This document shows, piece by piece, positions 16,544-23,504 of a DNA stretch of 64,000 nt; the stretch's first letter is position 1; every line of letters starts with the position of its first letter. Where the stretch lies: NCBI GenBank assembly GCA_964397655.1, contig CAYNKA010000002.1, positions 248,001 through 312,000 on the forward strand, in the 5' to 3' direction. Position numbers and translations under genes: made by a program. The notes below the pieces were generated by a model. The model searched no databases and was not told the DNA's origin. It was given only the letters and a program-made list of their open reading frames with translations. The DNA is from CAYNKA01 sp964397655 (GTDB lineage Bacteria > Spirochaetota > Spirochaetia > DTKZ01).

Positions 16544-16735
16544 ATGAAGCGAACGATTCCCGCCGCTCTGCGGCGAAAAAAGACGACGGACCGACATCCG
16601 GGGGATGCTGTTTCCGTCGGGGAATTTTTCCTTCGGCGGAACGCCTTTTTTGTGGGATATTCGAGAGGAGCCAATGACGGCTCCTCTTTTTTTATGTCCG
16701 GAAATCCATACACCTCGAAAAGGAGAACGATATGA
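16544..16735 (+). CDS. Leader ORF of the UMP synthase gene (putative attenuation peptide)
   Basis: A 63-codon ORF starts at an ATG with GAGTGGAG 4 bases upstream, about 20 nt into the predicted transcript. It runs through the leader terminator (16664-16693) and ends in an ATGA overlap with the UMP synthase start at 16732. The peptide (beginning MKRTIPAALRRKK) resembles no family I know. Its value is probably positional: a ribosome following RNA polymerase would break the terminator hairpin, the logic of the E. coli rph-pyrE and pyrBI attenuators, where UTP shortage slows polymerase in U-rich tracts. U5 and U6 tracts lie ahead of the hairpin at about 16624 and 16645. This is inference. Confidence 0.55.
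   Translation: MKRTIPAALRRKKTTDRHPGDAVSVGEFFLRRNAFFVGYSRGANDGSSFFMSGNPYTSKRRTI
16664..16693 (+). terminator. Attenuator terminator upstream of the UMP synthase gene
   Basis: A perfect 9-bp stem (AGAGGAGCC/GGCTCCTCT) with loop AATGAC is followed by seven Ts. It sits 39 bases before the UMP synthase ATG, inside the leader transcript and inside the leader ORF. A weaker stem with loop GGGAATTTTTCCTT (about 16614-16642) precedes it and could serve as a pause hairpin. Confidence 0.85.
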
Positions 16736-18147
16736 CCATACGCGAATTCATTCTCGACCTCGAAGGCTCGGGAGCCGTCCGCTTCGGAAGTTTCGTGCTG
16801 AAAAGCGGAAAGGTTTCTCCGTTTTACATCGACCTTCGCGACGTGGTGTCGAAACCCGAGCTGTTCAGGAACATGAACGAGCTTCTTCTCGAGAGAATCA
16901 AGGGGTTGGACTTCGATGTCGTGACGGGAATCCCCTACACGGCGCTTCCCTACGCAGCGGTGATAGCACAGGCGCTCGGCAAGCCGCTCATCTATCAGCG
17001 AAAGGAAGAAAAATGCTACGGTCTCGGCGGCAACATCGTCGGCAGCTTCAAGCCCGGCGACAGATGCCTCGTAATCGACGACCTCATCACGACCGGCGAA
17101 AGCAAGATCGAGATAGCGGAATCCTTCGAGGCCGCGGGGCTCAGGATCAAGGACTTCGTGGTCTTCATCGACCGGAGCCGCCGGGGAGCCGAGGACCTTG
17201 CGGCCAAGGGGTACAAGCTCCACAGCCTCGTGGACCTTGATACGATACTCACGACGCTCGAGGCGAAAAAGAAGATCACGGGAGAGCAGGTCGAACAGGC
17301 GAGGATCTTCACCCGGAGCCTCGACGTCGGCTGTTGCGACCGGGGCGTGGAGAATCCCTTCGCCAAGAAACTCTCAGCCCTCATGGAGAGAAAAAGGACC
17401 AACCTCATCCTGAGTCTCGACGCCGTGAACCAGAAGGACTTCTTCCGCCTCCTCGAGGCGGCTGCCGACGATATCGCAATGGTGAAGGTGCATGTGGACA
17501 TCATCGAGGACTTCGACTCCTCGTTCGCGCCCCGCCTCGAAGCGCTGGCCGCTCGGCACGATTTTCTCATCCTCGCGGATCGGAAGTTCGCGGACATCGG
17601 GAACACCGCACGGATGCAGTATCGCGGGGGCATGTATAAAATCGCGGATTGGGCGGATTCCGTGACGGTCCACATGATCTCGGGCGACGGAATACTCAAG
17701 GGCCTTTTCGAGGAAGATGACGGATCGATGAACGGAAACATGGGAAACGCCTTCCTCCTCGCCAGGATGTCCTCCAAGGGCAACCTCATAAACGACGGCT
17801 ACACCCGCAAGGTCATAGAGGCCGGTCGGGCGAATCCCGGCTGCGTGGCGGGATACATCGGCCACGGCGAGAACGTCGAAGACCTCCGGCGTTTCCGGGA
17901 AAAGCTCCCCCAGGGGCAGCTTCTTCTCATGCCGGGGGTTCAGCTCAAGCCGGGAAAGGACGCCCTCGGCCAGCGCTACATGAGCCTCGACGAGGCGATC
18001 GCCGGAGGAGCCGACCTTGTGATCGTGGGTCGGGGAATCTACGGGGCGGAGGACCCGGTCGCGGCAGCCAAGCTCTACCGGGAAAAGGCATGGGAGGCGG
18101 TCGAAGCCCGCAGGGGCGTGGCCCATCAGCTCAGGACGGCGGTATAG
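16732..18147 (+). CDS. pyrEF: Bifunctional orotate phosphoribosyltransferase / OMP decarboxylase (UMP synthase)
   Basis: The 471-residue protein fuses the last two steps of UMP synthesis. Residues 1 to about 205 are OPRT, with the PRPP loop CLVIDDLITTGES near residue 117. About 214-471 are OMP decarboxylase, with the catalytic LADRKFADIGNT near residue 282, the IADWADSVTVH strand and the phosphate-binding IVGRGIYG near the end. The decarboxylase is of the eukaryote-like class (DRKFADIGNT) rather than the usual bacterial FLDLKhhDIPNT class, and the OPRT-first order is that of animal UMP synthase. AGGAG lies 7 bases upstream of the ATG. Expression is probably attenuated through the preceding leader. 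Confidence 0.93.
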   Translation: MTIREFILDLEGSGAVRFGSFVLKSGKVSPFYIDLRDVVSKPELFRNMNELLLERIKGLDFDVVTGIPYTALPYAAVIAQALGKPLIYQRKEEKCYGLGGNIVGSFKPGDRCLVIDDLITTGESKIEIAESFEAAGLRIKDFVVFIDRSRRGAEDLAAKGYKLHSLVDLDTILTTLEAKKKITGEQVEQARIFTRSLDVGCCDRGVENPFAKKLSALMERKRTNLILSLDAVNQKDFFRLLEAAADDIAMVKVHVDIIEDFDSSFAPRLEALAARHDFLILADRKFADIGNTARMQYRGGMYKIADWADSVTVHMISGDGILKGLFEEDDGSMNGNMGNAFLLARMSSKGNLINDGYTRKVIEAGRANPGCVAGYIGHGENVEDLRRFREKLPQGQLLLMPGVQLKPGKDALGQRYMSLDEAIAGGADLVIVGRGIYGAEDPVAAAKLYREKAWEAVEARRGVAHQLRTAV

Positions 18148-18153
18148 GGACCT

Positions 18154-18810
18154 TCATCCCGCGTCTCGTCCGTCGCTCCGCGGCGCGCCGGGATGGTAGC
18201 GCCGCTGTCTTTCCGTCATCGACGGAAGCAGTTGGTTCCTTCCGTTTATCACCTCGCCTCTCCCGATGGAAAGGTTTTCGGCGAAGCCCGAGCCCTTGAG
18301 GACGCCTCCGCGCAGGTCGGGGTCGGGAAAGCGGTGGTCCTCCCCGGCCATGAGAATGCAATTCCTGAGCGTGACGGCCCCCAGAACCTGGGCCCCGGTG
18401 CCGAGGGCGTTCTTCCCCCGGACCGTTGCCCCGGAATTCAGCAAGCAGCGGTCGCCGATCTCGATCGTCTCTCCGGGACCCGCGGTCAGGACGGCTCCGC
18501 CGGGGCCGAATTCGCAGCCGTCGCCGATCGCGATCCTGCCCCCTGCGGCGCGGAGGATCGTTCCCGGCCAGAACACGTTCCCTTCGCCGATTTCCGTCAC
18601 GCCGTCGGAGACGATCTCGACGATCGTCTGCGGATAGAATACGCTGTTTCTCCCCAGGACAGCCCGGACCGAGATCAAGGTTGAAAACGGATCGAAGACG
18701 GAAATGCCCCGGTCTACGAGCCCAAGCAGCTCGCGGACCCCCAGATATCCGGCGTTCCTTCGACTCCTTTCGAGGTTCTCGACGTAATCGCCTTCCGCGA
18801 ACGAATTCAT
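18154..18810 (-). CDS. Left-handed beta-helix (hexapeptide repeat) acetyltransferase-like protein
   Basis: The 218-residue protein starts MNSFAEGDYVENLERSRR with GGAGG 5 bases upstream. The middle is a run of hexapeptide-type rungs (for example VTEIGEGNVFWPGTILRA, RIAIGDGCEFGPGGAVLT, IEIGDRCLLNSGATVRGK) typical of the beta-helix of GlmU C-terminal domains and related acyltransferases. No nucleotidyltransferase domain is present. It may O- or N-acetylate a sugar or act as a structural scaffold. It is convergent to the UMP synthase gene and divergent from the DUF6485 gene. A specific substrate cannot be assigned. Confidence 0.75.
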   Translation of the reverse strand: MNSFAEGDYVENLERSRRNAGYLGVRELLGLVDRGISVFDPFSTLISVRAVLGRNSVFYPQTIVEIVSDGVTEIGEGNVFWPGTILRAAGGRIAIGDGCEFGPGGAVLTAGPGETIEIGDRCLLNSGATVRGKNALGTGAQVLGAVTLRNCILMAGEDHRFPDPDLRGGVLKGSGFAENLSIGRGEVINGRNQLLPSMTERQRRYHPGAPRSDGRDAG

Positions 18811-18872
18811 TGCATCCTCCGCAGGAAGGATAGTCCGGGGGAAAGGTCCGGGACAAGGCCCCGTAGCGAGCG

Positions 18873-18901
18873 TTGCCCTTCGCGCCCGGCCGGGATAGAC
18901 T
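18873..18901 (+). promoter_or_regulatory. Promoter of the DUF6485 gene
   Basis: TTGCCC (18873-18878), a 17-base spacer and TAGACT (18896-18901) precede the ATG by 24 bases, with an AAAGGAG ribosome site between. The assignment rests on consensus and spacing only. Confidence 0.5.
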
Positions 18902-18925
18902 GGGTTCCGGAAAGGAGAAGCCGCC

Positions 18926-19120
18926 ATGAAACCCTGTTCGATCCAACGAAACGCCGAATCCTGCAATTGTACCTATCCCTGCCCGCGGAAGGGAGTCTGC
19001 TGCGAATGCATCGCCTATCACCGGGACATCGGCGAACTCCCGGCATGTTATTTCTCCGCAGCCGCCGAAAGGACCTACGACCGGTCGATAGCGAACCATC
19101 TCCGGGACAGGGGGAGATGA
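18926..19120 (+). CDS. Small cysteine-rich protein, DUF6485 family
   Basis: The 64-residue protein contains eight cysteines (positions 4, 13, 15, 19, 25, 26, 28, 41) in the pattern SCNCTYPCPRKGVCCECIAYH followed by GELPACYF. I recognise this as the small uncharacterised family DUF6485. The spacing suggests a metal or iron-sulfur site. It has its own promoter and an AAAGGAG site, and lies 78 bases upstream of the marR-hgcAB operon in the same orientation. A role in metal or thiol handling is possible but unproven. Confidence 0.75.
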   Translation: MKPCSIQRNAESCNCTYPCPRKGVCCECIAYHRDIGELPACYFSAAAERTYDRSIANHLRDRGR

Positions 19121-19157
19121 CCGATTCCCGATTTTTTCGAATATCGATTGTATTATT

Positions 19158-19192
19158 CAACTATTGACTTTTACAACTATTAACGATACACT
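19158..19192 (+). promoter_or_regulatory. marR-hgcAB promoter with direct-repeat operator, apparently leaderless
   Basis: TTGACT (19164-19169) and TACACT (19187-19192) are 17 bases apart, and only 6 bases separate the -10 from the marR ATG at 19199, so the mRNA should start at or within a base of the start codon. Two direct copies of CAACTATT (19158-19165 and 19174-19181), 16 bases apart, overlap the -35 and the spacer. They are the best candidate binding site for the MarR protein. Confidence 0.7.
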
Positions 19193-19198
19193 TCCTTC

Positions 19199-19690
19199 AT
19201 GGATCTCACGAAATTCAGAGCGAGCCTCCGCGTCCTCGAACGCGAGATCGAGCGTCAAATGCTCTCCGAATCCGGATGCTGCGGAGTCAACCTCATGCAG
19301 TGCCACATCCTGCTCGAGCTCGCGGCGGCGGGGGCGCTGTCCCTCAAGGACCTCGAGGATAGGCTCTACGCGGACAAGGCGGCCCTCAGCAGGACGGTCG
19401 AAGCACTCGTCCGCGACGGCCTGGTCGTGCGTGAGCAGGACAAGAAGGACCGGCGATACGTCAGGATAGAGCTGACGAAGACGGGCGGTTCGAAGGTCCT
19501 TTTCATCGACGCGGCCTGCAACGGATTCTACCGGGAACTCTTCAGGAGAATCCCGGAAAAGAAGCATGCGACGGTCCTCGAATCGGTCGAGATTCTCGGG
19601 TCCGTACTGCGCGAGATGAGGACGAGCGGGGACGCGGCCTGCTGCATCCGGGCGGGACAGGGCGACGCGAAAAAGGAGACGTGCACATGA
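19199..19690 (+). CDS. MarR-family regulator, cysteine-rich, of the hgcAB operon
   Basis: The 163-residue protein has the winged-helix core SLKDLEDRLYADKAALSRTV, then EALVRDGLVVREQDKKDRRY with the DKKDRR wing typical of MarR. Unusually it has a vicinal Cys pair before the DNA-binding domain (ESGCCGVNLMQCH), a third Cys close by, and further Cys residues in the C-terminal tail (AACCIRAG, KETCT). Such cysteines suit thiolate sensing of Hg, As or another thiophilic signal. Its stop overlaps hgcA (ATGA at 19687-19690), so it is co-transcribed with the mercury-methylation genes and likely regulates them. Ligand and mode are inference. Confidence 0.88.
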   Translation: MDLTKFRASLRVLEREIERQMLSESGCCGVNLMQCHILLELAAAGALSLKDLEDRLYADKAALSRTVEALVRDGLVVREQDKKDRRYVRIELTKTGGSKVLFIDAACNGFYRELFRRIPEKKHATVLESVEILGSVLREMRTSGDAACCIRAGQGDAKKETCT

Positions 19691-20751
19691 GTTGCCGCTG
19701 CGGAAGCGTAAAAGAAAAGATCGAACCGAGTCCGGGCGAACGGAAGGAGGCCTGGATCGACGGATACGTGACCGTCGGAAAGCGATCCGTTCCGAGGATC
19801 CGGACGGAGCTCACCATGGACGATCGGCTCGGTGCATTCAAGGTACGCTGGGGCTGGAAGAGGATGAGGTACTCGATCGAGCCCGGCCTGTACGGAGTCG
19901 GTAACCCCACGGACGAATCGCCCGTCCTCGTGACCGCGAACTACAAGCTCACGCTCGACGCGTTGCGCCGCCGCCTCGGGGGAATCGACGCCTGGATATT
20001 GGTCCTGGACACGATGGGAGTGAACGTGTGGTGCGCCGCCGGCAAGGGAACCTTCGGCACATCGGAACTCGTCCGGCGGATCGAGGAGACCGGACTCGCC
20101 GAAGTCGTCAGGCACCGGAAGCTCATCCTTCCTCAACTGGGAGCCGTCGGTGTGGCCGCCCACGAGGTGAAGGCGAGATCGGGGTTCGCCGTGGTGTACG
20201 GTCCGGTCCTCGCCAAGGACGTCCCGGCCTATCTCGCGGCGGGCTGCAGGAAGACCCAGGCGATGAGCCGCGTTCCCTTCACCTTCTACGACAGGCTCGT
20301 CCTCGTTCCCATGGAGCTCACCGCGGCGAAATTCCTCTATCTCATCCTCGCGGCCGCGGGCTTCCTCACGGATCTTCTCCTGAACGGGAGGCCGACGTCG
20401 GCTTCGCTCGCGTACATAGGAGCGTTCGTGGGCTCGGTGTTCGCGGGAGCGGTCCTCGGTCCCCTGCTCCTCCCGTACATCAGGTTCCGTGCATTCGCCC
20501 TCAAGGGCATGGTCGCCGGTCTGCTCTGGTCCGCCGCGATCGTTCCTTTTCTTCCGGGCCCTGCCGTCCTGCTCTGGGGTCTCACCCTCGTCGTCACCGC
20601 GATCTCGTCGTTCATCACCATGAACTTCACCGGCGCCTCCACCTATACCTCGCAGTCCGGAGCGACCCTCGAGGTGAGACGCGGGCTTCCGGTGCAGGGA
20701 GGGGCCGTGTTCCTCGGGATCGCGCTCATCGCCGCGGGCTTGATCCGCTGA
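19687..20751 (+). CDS. hgcA: HgcA, mercury-methylating corrinoid protein
   Basis: The 354-residue protein carries the diagnostic cap-helix motif GVNVWCAAGKGTFGT; Cys116 is the residue that, in characterised HgcA, coordinates the corrinoid cobalt. The N-terminal half is the cobalamin-binding domain. The C-terminal half (about residues 200-354) has five membrane spans with the family-typical ITMNFTGASTYTS in the fourth. HgcA transfers a methyl group to Hg(II) at the membrane together with HgcB. The ATG at 19687 has GGAG 8 bases upstream; an upstream GTG at 19681 lacks a suitable site. Two cysteines at the extreme N-terminus (MSCRCG) are an extra feature. All key residues are present, so the gene looks functional. 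Confidence 0.96.
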   Translation: MSCRCGSVKEKIEPSPGERKEAWIDGYVTVGKRSVPRIRTELTMDDRLGAFKVRWGWKRMRYSIEPGLYGVGNPTDESPVLVTANYKLTLDALRRRLGGIDAWILVLDTMGVNVWCAAGKGTFGTSELVRRIEETGLAEVVRHRKLILPQLGAVGVAAHEVKARSGFAVVYGPVLAKDVPAYLAAGCRKTQAMSRVPFTFYDRLVLVPMELTAAKFLYLILAAAGFLTDLLLNGRPTSASLAYIGAFVGSVFAGAVLGPLLLPYIRFRAFALKGMVAGLLWSAAIVPFLPGPAVLLWGLTLVVTAISSFITMNFTGASTYTSQSGATLEVRRGLPVQGGAVFLGIALIAAGLIR

Positions 20752-20770
20752 CGCGGCAAAGGAGACGAAT

Positions 20771-21106
20771 ATGACGAATTTGACCTATTTTCACGGACCG
20801 ACCGCGGTCGCTCTGAAGGTGGACGAAAAGTCGTGTACGGGCTGCGGGCGTTGCGTCGAAGTCTGCCCGCACGGCGTCTTTACCCTGAAATCGGCAGCGG
20901 GCGCCCTCCGTGCCCGGGCCCGGGCGGAGATCGTGAACGCCGGGGCGTGCATGGAATGCGGCGCGTGCAAAAAGAACTGCCCGGCCCGAGCGATCGAGGT
21001 GAGTTCCGGCGTCGGCTGCGCTGCCGCGATCATCGGTAGCATGTTCCGGAAACGGGCGCCGCAATGCGGTCCGGAATGCGGGGACGGCGGTCCCTGTTGC
21101 GGCTGA
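20771..21106 (+). CDS. hgcB: HgcB, ferredoxin partner of HgcA
   Basis: The 111-residue protein has two 4Fe-4S motifs, CTGCGRCVEVCP (Cys22-32) and CMECGACKKNCP (Cys60-70). After these comes the HgcB-specific GVGC (Cys83, matching the conserved extra Cys of HgcB) and a Cys-rich tail ending PCCG (Cys109-110). In the characterised system HgcB re-reduces the HgcA corrinoid, and the tail Cys pair is thought to bind and hand over Hg(II). GGAG precedes the ATG and the gene lies 19 bases after hgcA. The tail has two more cysteines (99, 103) than the usual pair. Confidence 0.95.
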   Translation: MTNLTYFHGPTAVALKVDEKSCTGCGRCVEVCPHGVFTLKSAAGALRARARAEIVNAGACMECGACKKNCPARAIEVSSGVGCAAAIIGSMFRKRAPQCGPECGDGGPCCG

Positions 21107-21108
21107 CG

Positions 21109-21140
21109 AAAAAAACCGGCCCGGGCAAAGCCGGGCCGGT
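21109..21140 (-). terminator. Terminator between tctA and hgcB, possibly bidirectional
   Basis: A perfect 10-bp stem (ACCGGCCCGG/CCGGGCCGGT, loop GCAAAG) is followed on the minus strand by seven Us, ending the tctBA transcript. On the plus strand, 8 bases after the hgcB stop, it lacks a U-run but may still slow polymerase leaving hgcAB. Confidence 0.85.
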
Positions 21141-21166
21141 CGGTGCTTCACGCCGCCTGCCGGGGA

Positions 21167-22657
21167 TCATTTCCCGGCGGCTTTCTGCCTTTCCTTGTAG
21201 ATCGACCATACGACCGACACGAAAGCGATGAGCAGGAACACTCCGGCGACCGGCTTCGTGAGGAAGGGAATAAAGCTGCCCTGCGTCATCATGAGACCGC
21301 GCCTTAAGTTCGTTTCCGCTATGGGGCCGAGGATGAAACCGAGGATGAGCGGCGACAGGGGGAATTTGAACTTCTCCAGGCCGTAGCCCAGGAGGCCGAA
21401 GAAGAAGAGCGACCAGGCGTCGAAAACCCGGTTGTTCAGCCCGAAAGCTCCGACCACGCACAGGGCGATGATGACCGGCAGAAGGATGTGCTTCGGTATC
21501 CGCAGAAGTCTGACGAAAAGCCTCATGCCGAAATATTCCATGACGAACATCACGATGTTCGCGACCACGAGCGCCGCGAAGATTCCATAGACGATGTTCG
21601 CCGAGGTCGTGAAGAGGAGCGGTCCCGGGGAAAGTCCGTGGATCATCAGGCCTCCGAGCAGCATGGCGGTCACGGTGTCGCCGGGAATGCCCATGGCGAG
21701 AAGTGGAACGAGGGCCCCGCCGATGGAGGCGTTGTTCGCCGTTTCAGAAGCCACGATCCCGTCTATGACCCCCGTTCCGAATTTCTCGGGGTGCTTCGAC
21801 ACCTTCTTGATCGCGATGTAGGAAAGAATGTTGGACGTCCCGCCTCCGATTCCGGGCAGGATGCCGATGCCGGTGCCTATGAGGCTCGCGAGGATGAAAT
21901 TCCAGAATTGTTCTCTGAATTCCCTGAAGGTGAAGCCGAGACCCTTGATCGAGTACGACTGGATGTCCTGCGTGCGGATCTCGACGTCCTCAGCTGCGGT
22001 CTTGAGGATCTCGGATATCGCGAAGAGACCGACCAGCGCGGGAAGAAGATTGAACCCGCCGTCGAGGCCGGAGAATCCGAACGTGAATCGAGGGAAGGCG
22101 TCGATGGGGGCCGTGCCGACGCAGGACAGGATGACCCCGACGAGGCCGCTCATGAGCCCCTTGATCGTCGATCCGGTGCTGAGGCTCGCGATCAGCGTCA
22201 GGGAGAACACCGCGATGGCGAAATATTCGGGAGGTCCGAATTTCAGGGCGATCTCCGCGAGAGGGGGGGAAATGAAGAAGAGGACCAGGAAACTGAAGAA
22301 GCCGCCGATGAAAGAATAGAAGAGACCTACGCCGAGGGCCTTGCCAGCCTCCCCCTTCTGCGCCAGGGGATAACCGTCGAAGGTCGTGGCTATGCTGGAC
22401 GGGGTACCGGGGATCTTGATGAGGATGGCGGATATGAGGCCCCCGGACACCCCCCCGATGTAGAGGCCGATGAGAAGGGAGAATCCCGCGACCGGATCCA
22501 TACCGAAGGTGAGCGGGAGGCAGAGCGCGACCGCCATGGTCGCCGTCAAGCCCGGAATCGCGCCGAAGATGATTCCGACGGCGACCCCGAGAACGATGAG
22601 GACGAGGGGCTTGATCGCGAGGACCTGGCTGAAACCGATGACGAACATGTCGAACAT
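21167..22657 (-). CDS. tctA: Tripartite tricarboxylate transporter large permease (TctA), copy 1
   Basis: The 496-residue, multi-span membrane protein has the TctA signatures IFGAIPGLTATMAVALCLPL near residue 30, KIPGTPSSIATTFDGYPLAQ near residue 85, GILPGIGGGTSNILSY and PGDTVTAMLLGGLMIHGLSP. It forms the ion-coupled channel for carboxylates delivered by TctC. It follows tctB by 12 bases. Transcription probably starts at the sigma54 promoter upstream of tctB. Confidence 0.95.
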   Translation of the reverse strand: MFDMFVIGFSQVLAIKPLVLIVLGVAVGIIFGAIPGLTATMAVALCLPLTFGMDPVAGFSLLIGLYIGGVSGGLISAILIKIPGTPSSIATTFDGYPLAQKGEAGKALGVGLFYSFIGGFFSFLVLFFISPPLAEIALKFGPPEYFAIAVFSLTLIASLSTGSTIKGLMSGLVGVILSCVGTAPIDAFPRFTFGFSGLDGGFNLLPALVGLFAISEILKTAAEDVEIRTQDIQSYSIKGLGFTFREFREQFWNFILASLIGTGIGILPGIGGGTSNILSYIAIKKVSKHPEKFGTGVIDGIVASETANNASIGGALVPLLAMGIPGDTVTAMLLGGLMIHGLSPGPLLFTTSANIVYGIFAALVVANIVMFVMEYFGMRLFVRLLRIPKHILLPVIIALCVVGAFGLNNRVFDAWSLFFFGLLGYGLEKFKFPLSPLILGFILGPIAETNLRRGLMMTQGSFIPFLTKPVAGVFLLIAFVSVVWSIYKERQKAAGK

Positions 22658-22669
22658 ATCGTACTCCTG

Positions 22670-23158
22670 TCAGCCGAAGATGCCGGCCGGAAGCATCAGG
22701 ATGAAAATCTTCACGAAGATATAGTAGATGATCACCGAGGATAGCACCGCGATGAGCGCATACATGAGAAGGTTCGGCTTCTTCTTGCTCAATACCCAGA
22801 ATTGGGCGAAAAGGTAGACGGCGGTCGTGATGAGAAAGCCCACCGATTCAAGGAAGAAAAGGTAGCAGAACAACAGGACGAAGGTCGCGATGGTGGAAAA
22901 TCGCGCCTTTCTGCCCGTATCGGGAGGCGGAACTCCATCAGCCCTCGCCGTGCGGCCGGCTCCGGCATCGCTCAGGCTCTGGATGATGAGAAGCACGCTC
23001 AATCCGGCCAGAAGCAGGGCCGTCACCTGCGGAACGAAGGACGAACCTATGAAGGATACCACGAGCTTCTTAATGCTGAAAGACGCCGCGAATATCCCTA
23101 GGGAAATTCCCAGAAATACGACGCCTGTGATTAGGTCCTTCTTGTTCTCTTTCTGCAC
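22670..23158 (-). CDS. tctB: Tripartite tricarboxylate transporter small permease (TctB), copy 1
   Basis: A 162-residue protein with four membrane spans and typical TctB layout (KKDLITGVVFLGISLGIFAA at the start and YYIFVKIFILMLPAGIFG at the end). I choose the GTG at 23158, which has GAGGAGG 5 bases upstream, over the ATG at 23185, which has no ribosome site and lies close to the predicted transcription start. It pairs with TctA; the binding protein TctC is encoded 2.5 kb away on the other strand. Confidence 0.88.
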   Translation of the reverse strand: MQKENKKDLITGVVFLGISLGIFAASFSIKKLVVSFIGSSFVPQVTALLLAGLSVLLIIQSLSDAGAGRTARADGVPPPDTGRKARFSTIATFVLLFCYLFFLESVGFLITTAVYLFAQFWVLSKKKPNLLMYALIAVLSSVIIYYIFVKIFILMLPAGIFG

Positions 23159-23202
23159 GCTGGCCTCCTCACTCTTGAACGACATCGAGCACTTATGGAA
23201 AT

Positions 23203-23218
23203 TGCAAAAACCATGCCT
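23203..23218 (-). promoter_or_regulatory. Sigma54-type promoter of tctBA
   Basis: On the minus strand AGGCATG (23212-23218), a 4-base spacer and TTGCA (23203-23207) match the -24/-12 consensus TGGCACG-N4-TTGCA with exact GG-to-GC spacing. The start would fall about 34 nt before the tctB GTG. The gene immediately upstream encodes an AAA+ sigma54 activator, which strengthens the call. Confidence 0.75.
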
Positions 23219-23504
23219 ACTCTGCTCCAGAAACCGGATATGAAAAATCCGATTTCCCGAAACCTCTCTTCCGGATCGGCGGAGAATCCCGGCCGGCACG
23301 ACCGCCGGAAACGAAATCCTCTCTCCGGGGAAGAGTGTTAATTGCTTGCATTCTATCACGATCTGCCGAAAAGTTCGCCTCTCCAGAAAATTCGGGGGGC
23401 GCTTCGCCTCCCTCCGTGGAGGGAAAGCCCTTCCGGAATCCCAAGACTCGAGGATCGTTCCCGGAGTCTCGCCTCATCCGCGTTCCAAAGATGTTACACG
23501 CGTT
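23219..23504 (-). other. Non-coding gap between the sigma54 activator gene and tctB
   Basis: Together with the promoter this gap is about 346 bases. I see no convincing ORF and no terminator with a U-run. Short self-complementary segments occur (for example CCCTCC-GTG-GGAGGG near 23425) but nothing I can name. Being upstream of a sigma54 promoter, it is where activator-binding sites would be expected. Confidence 0.4.
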
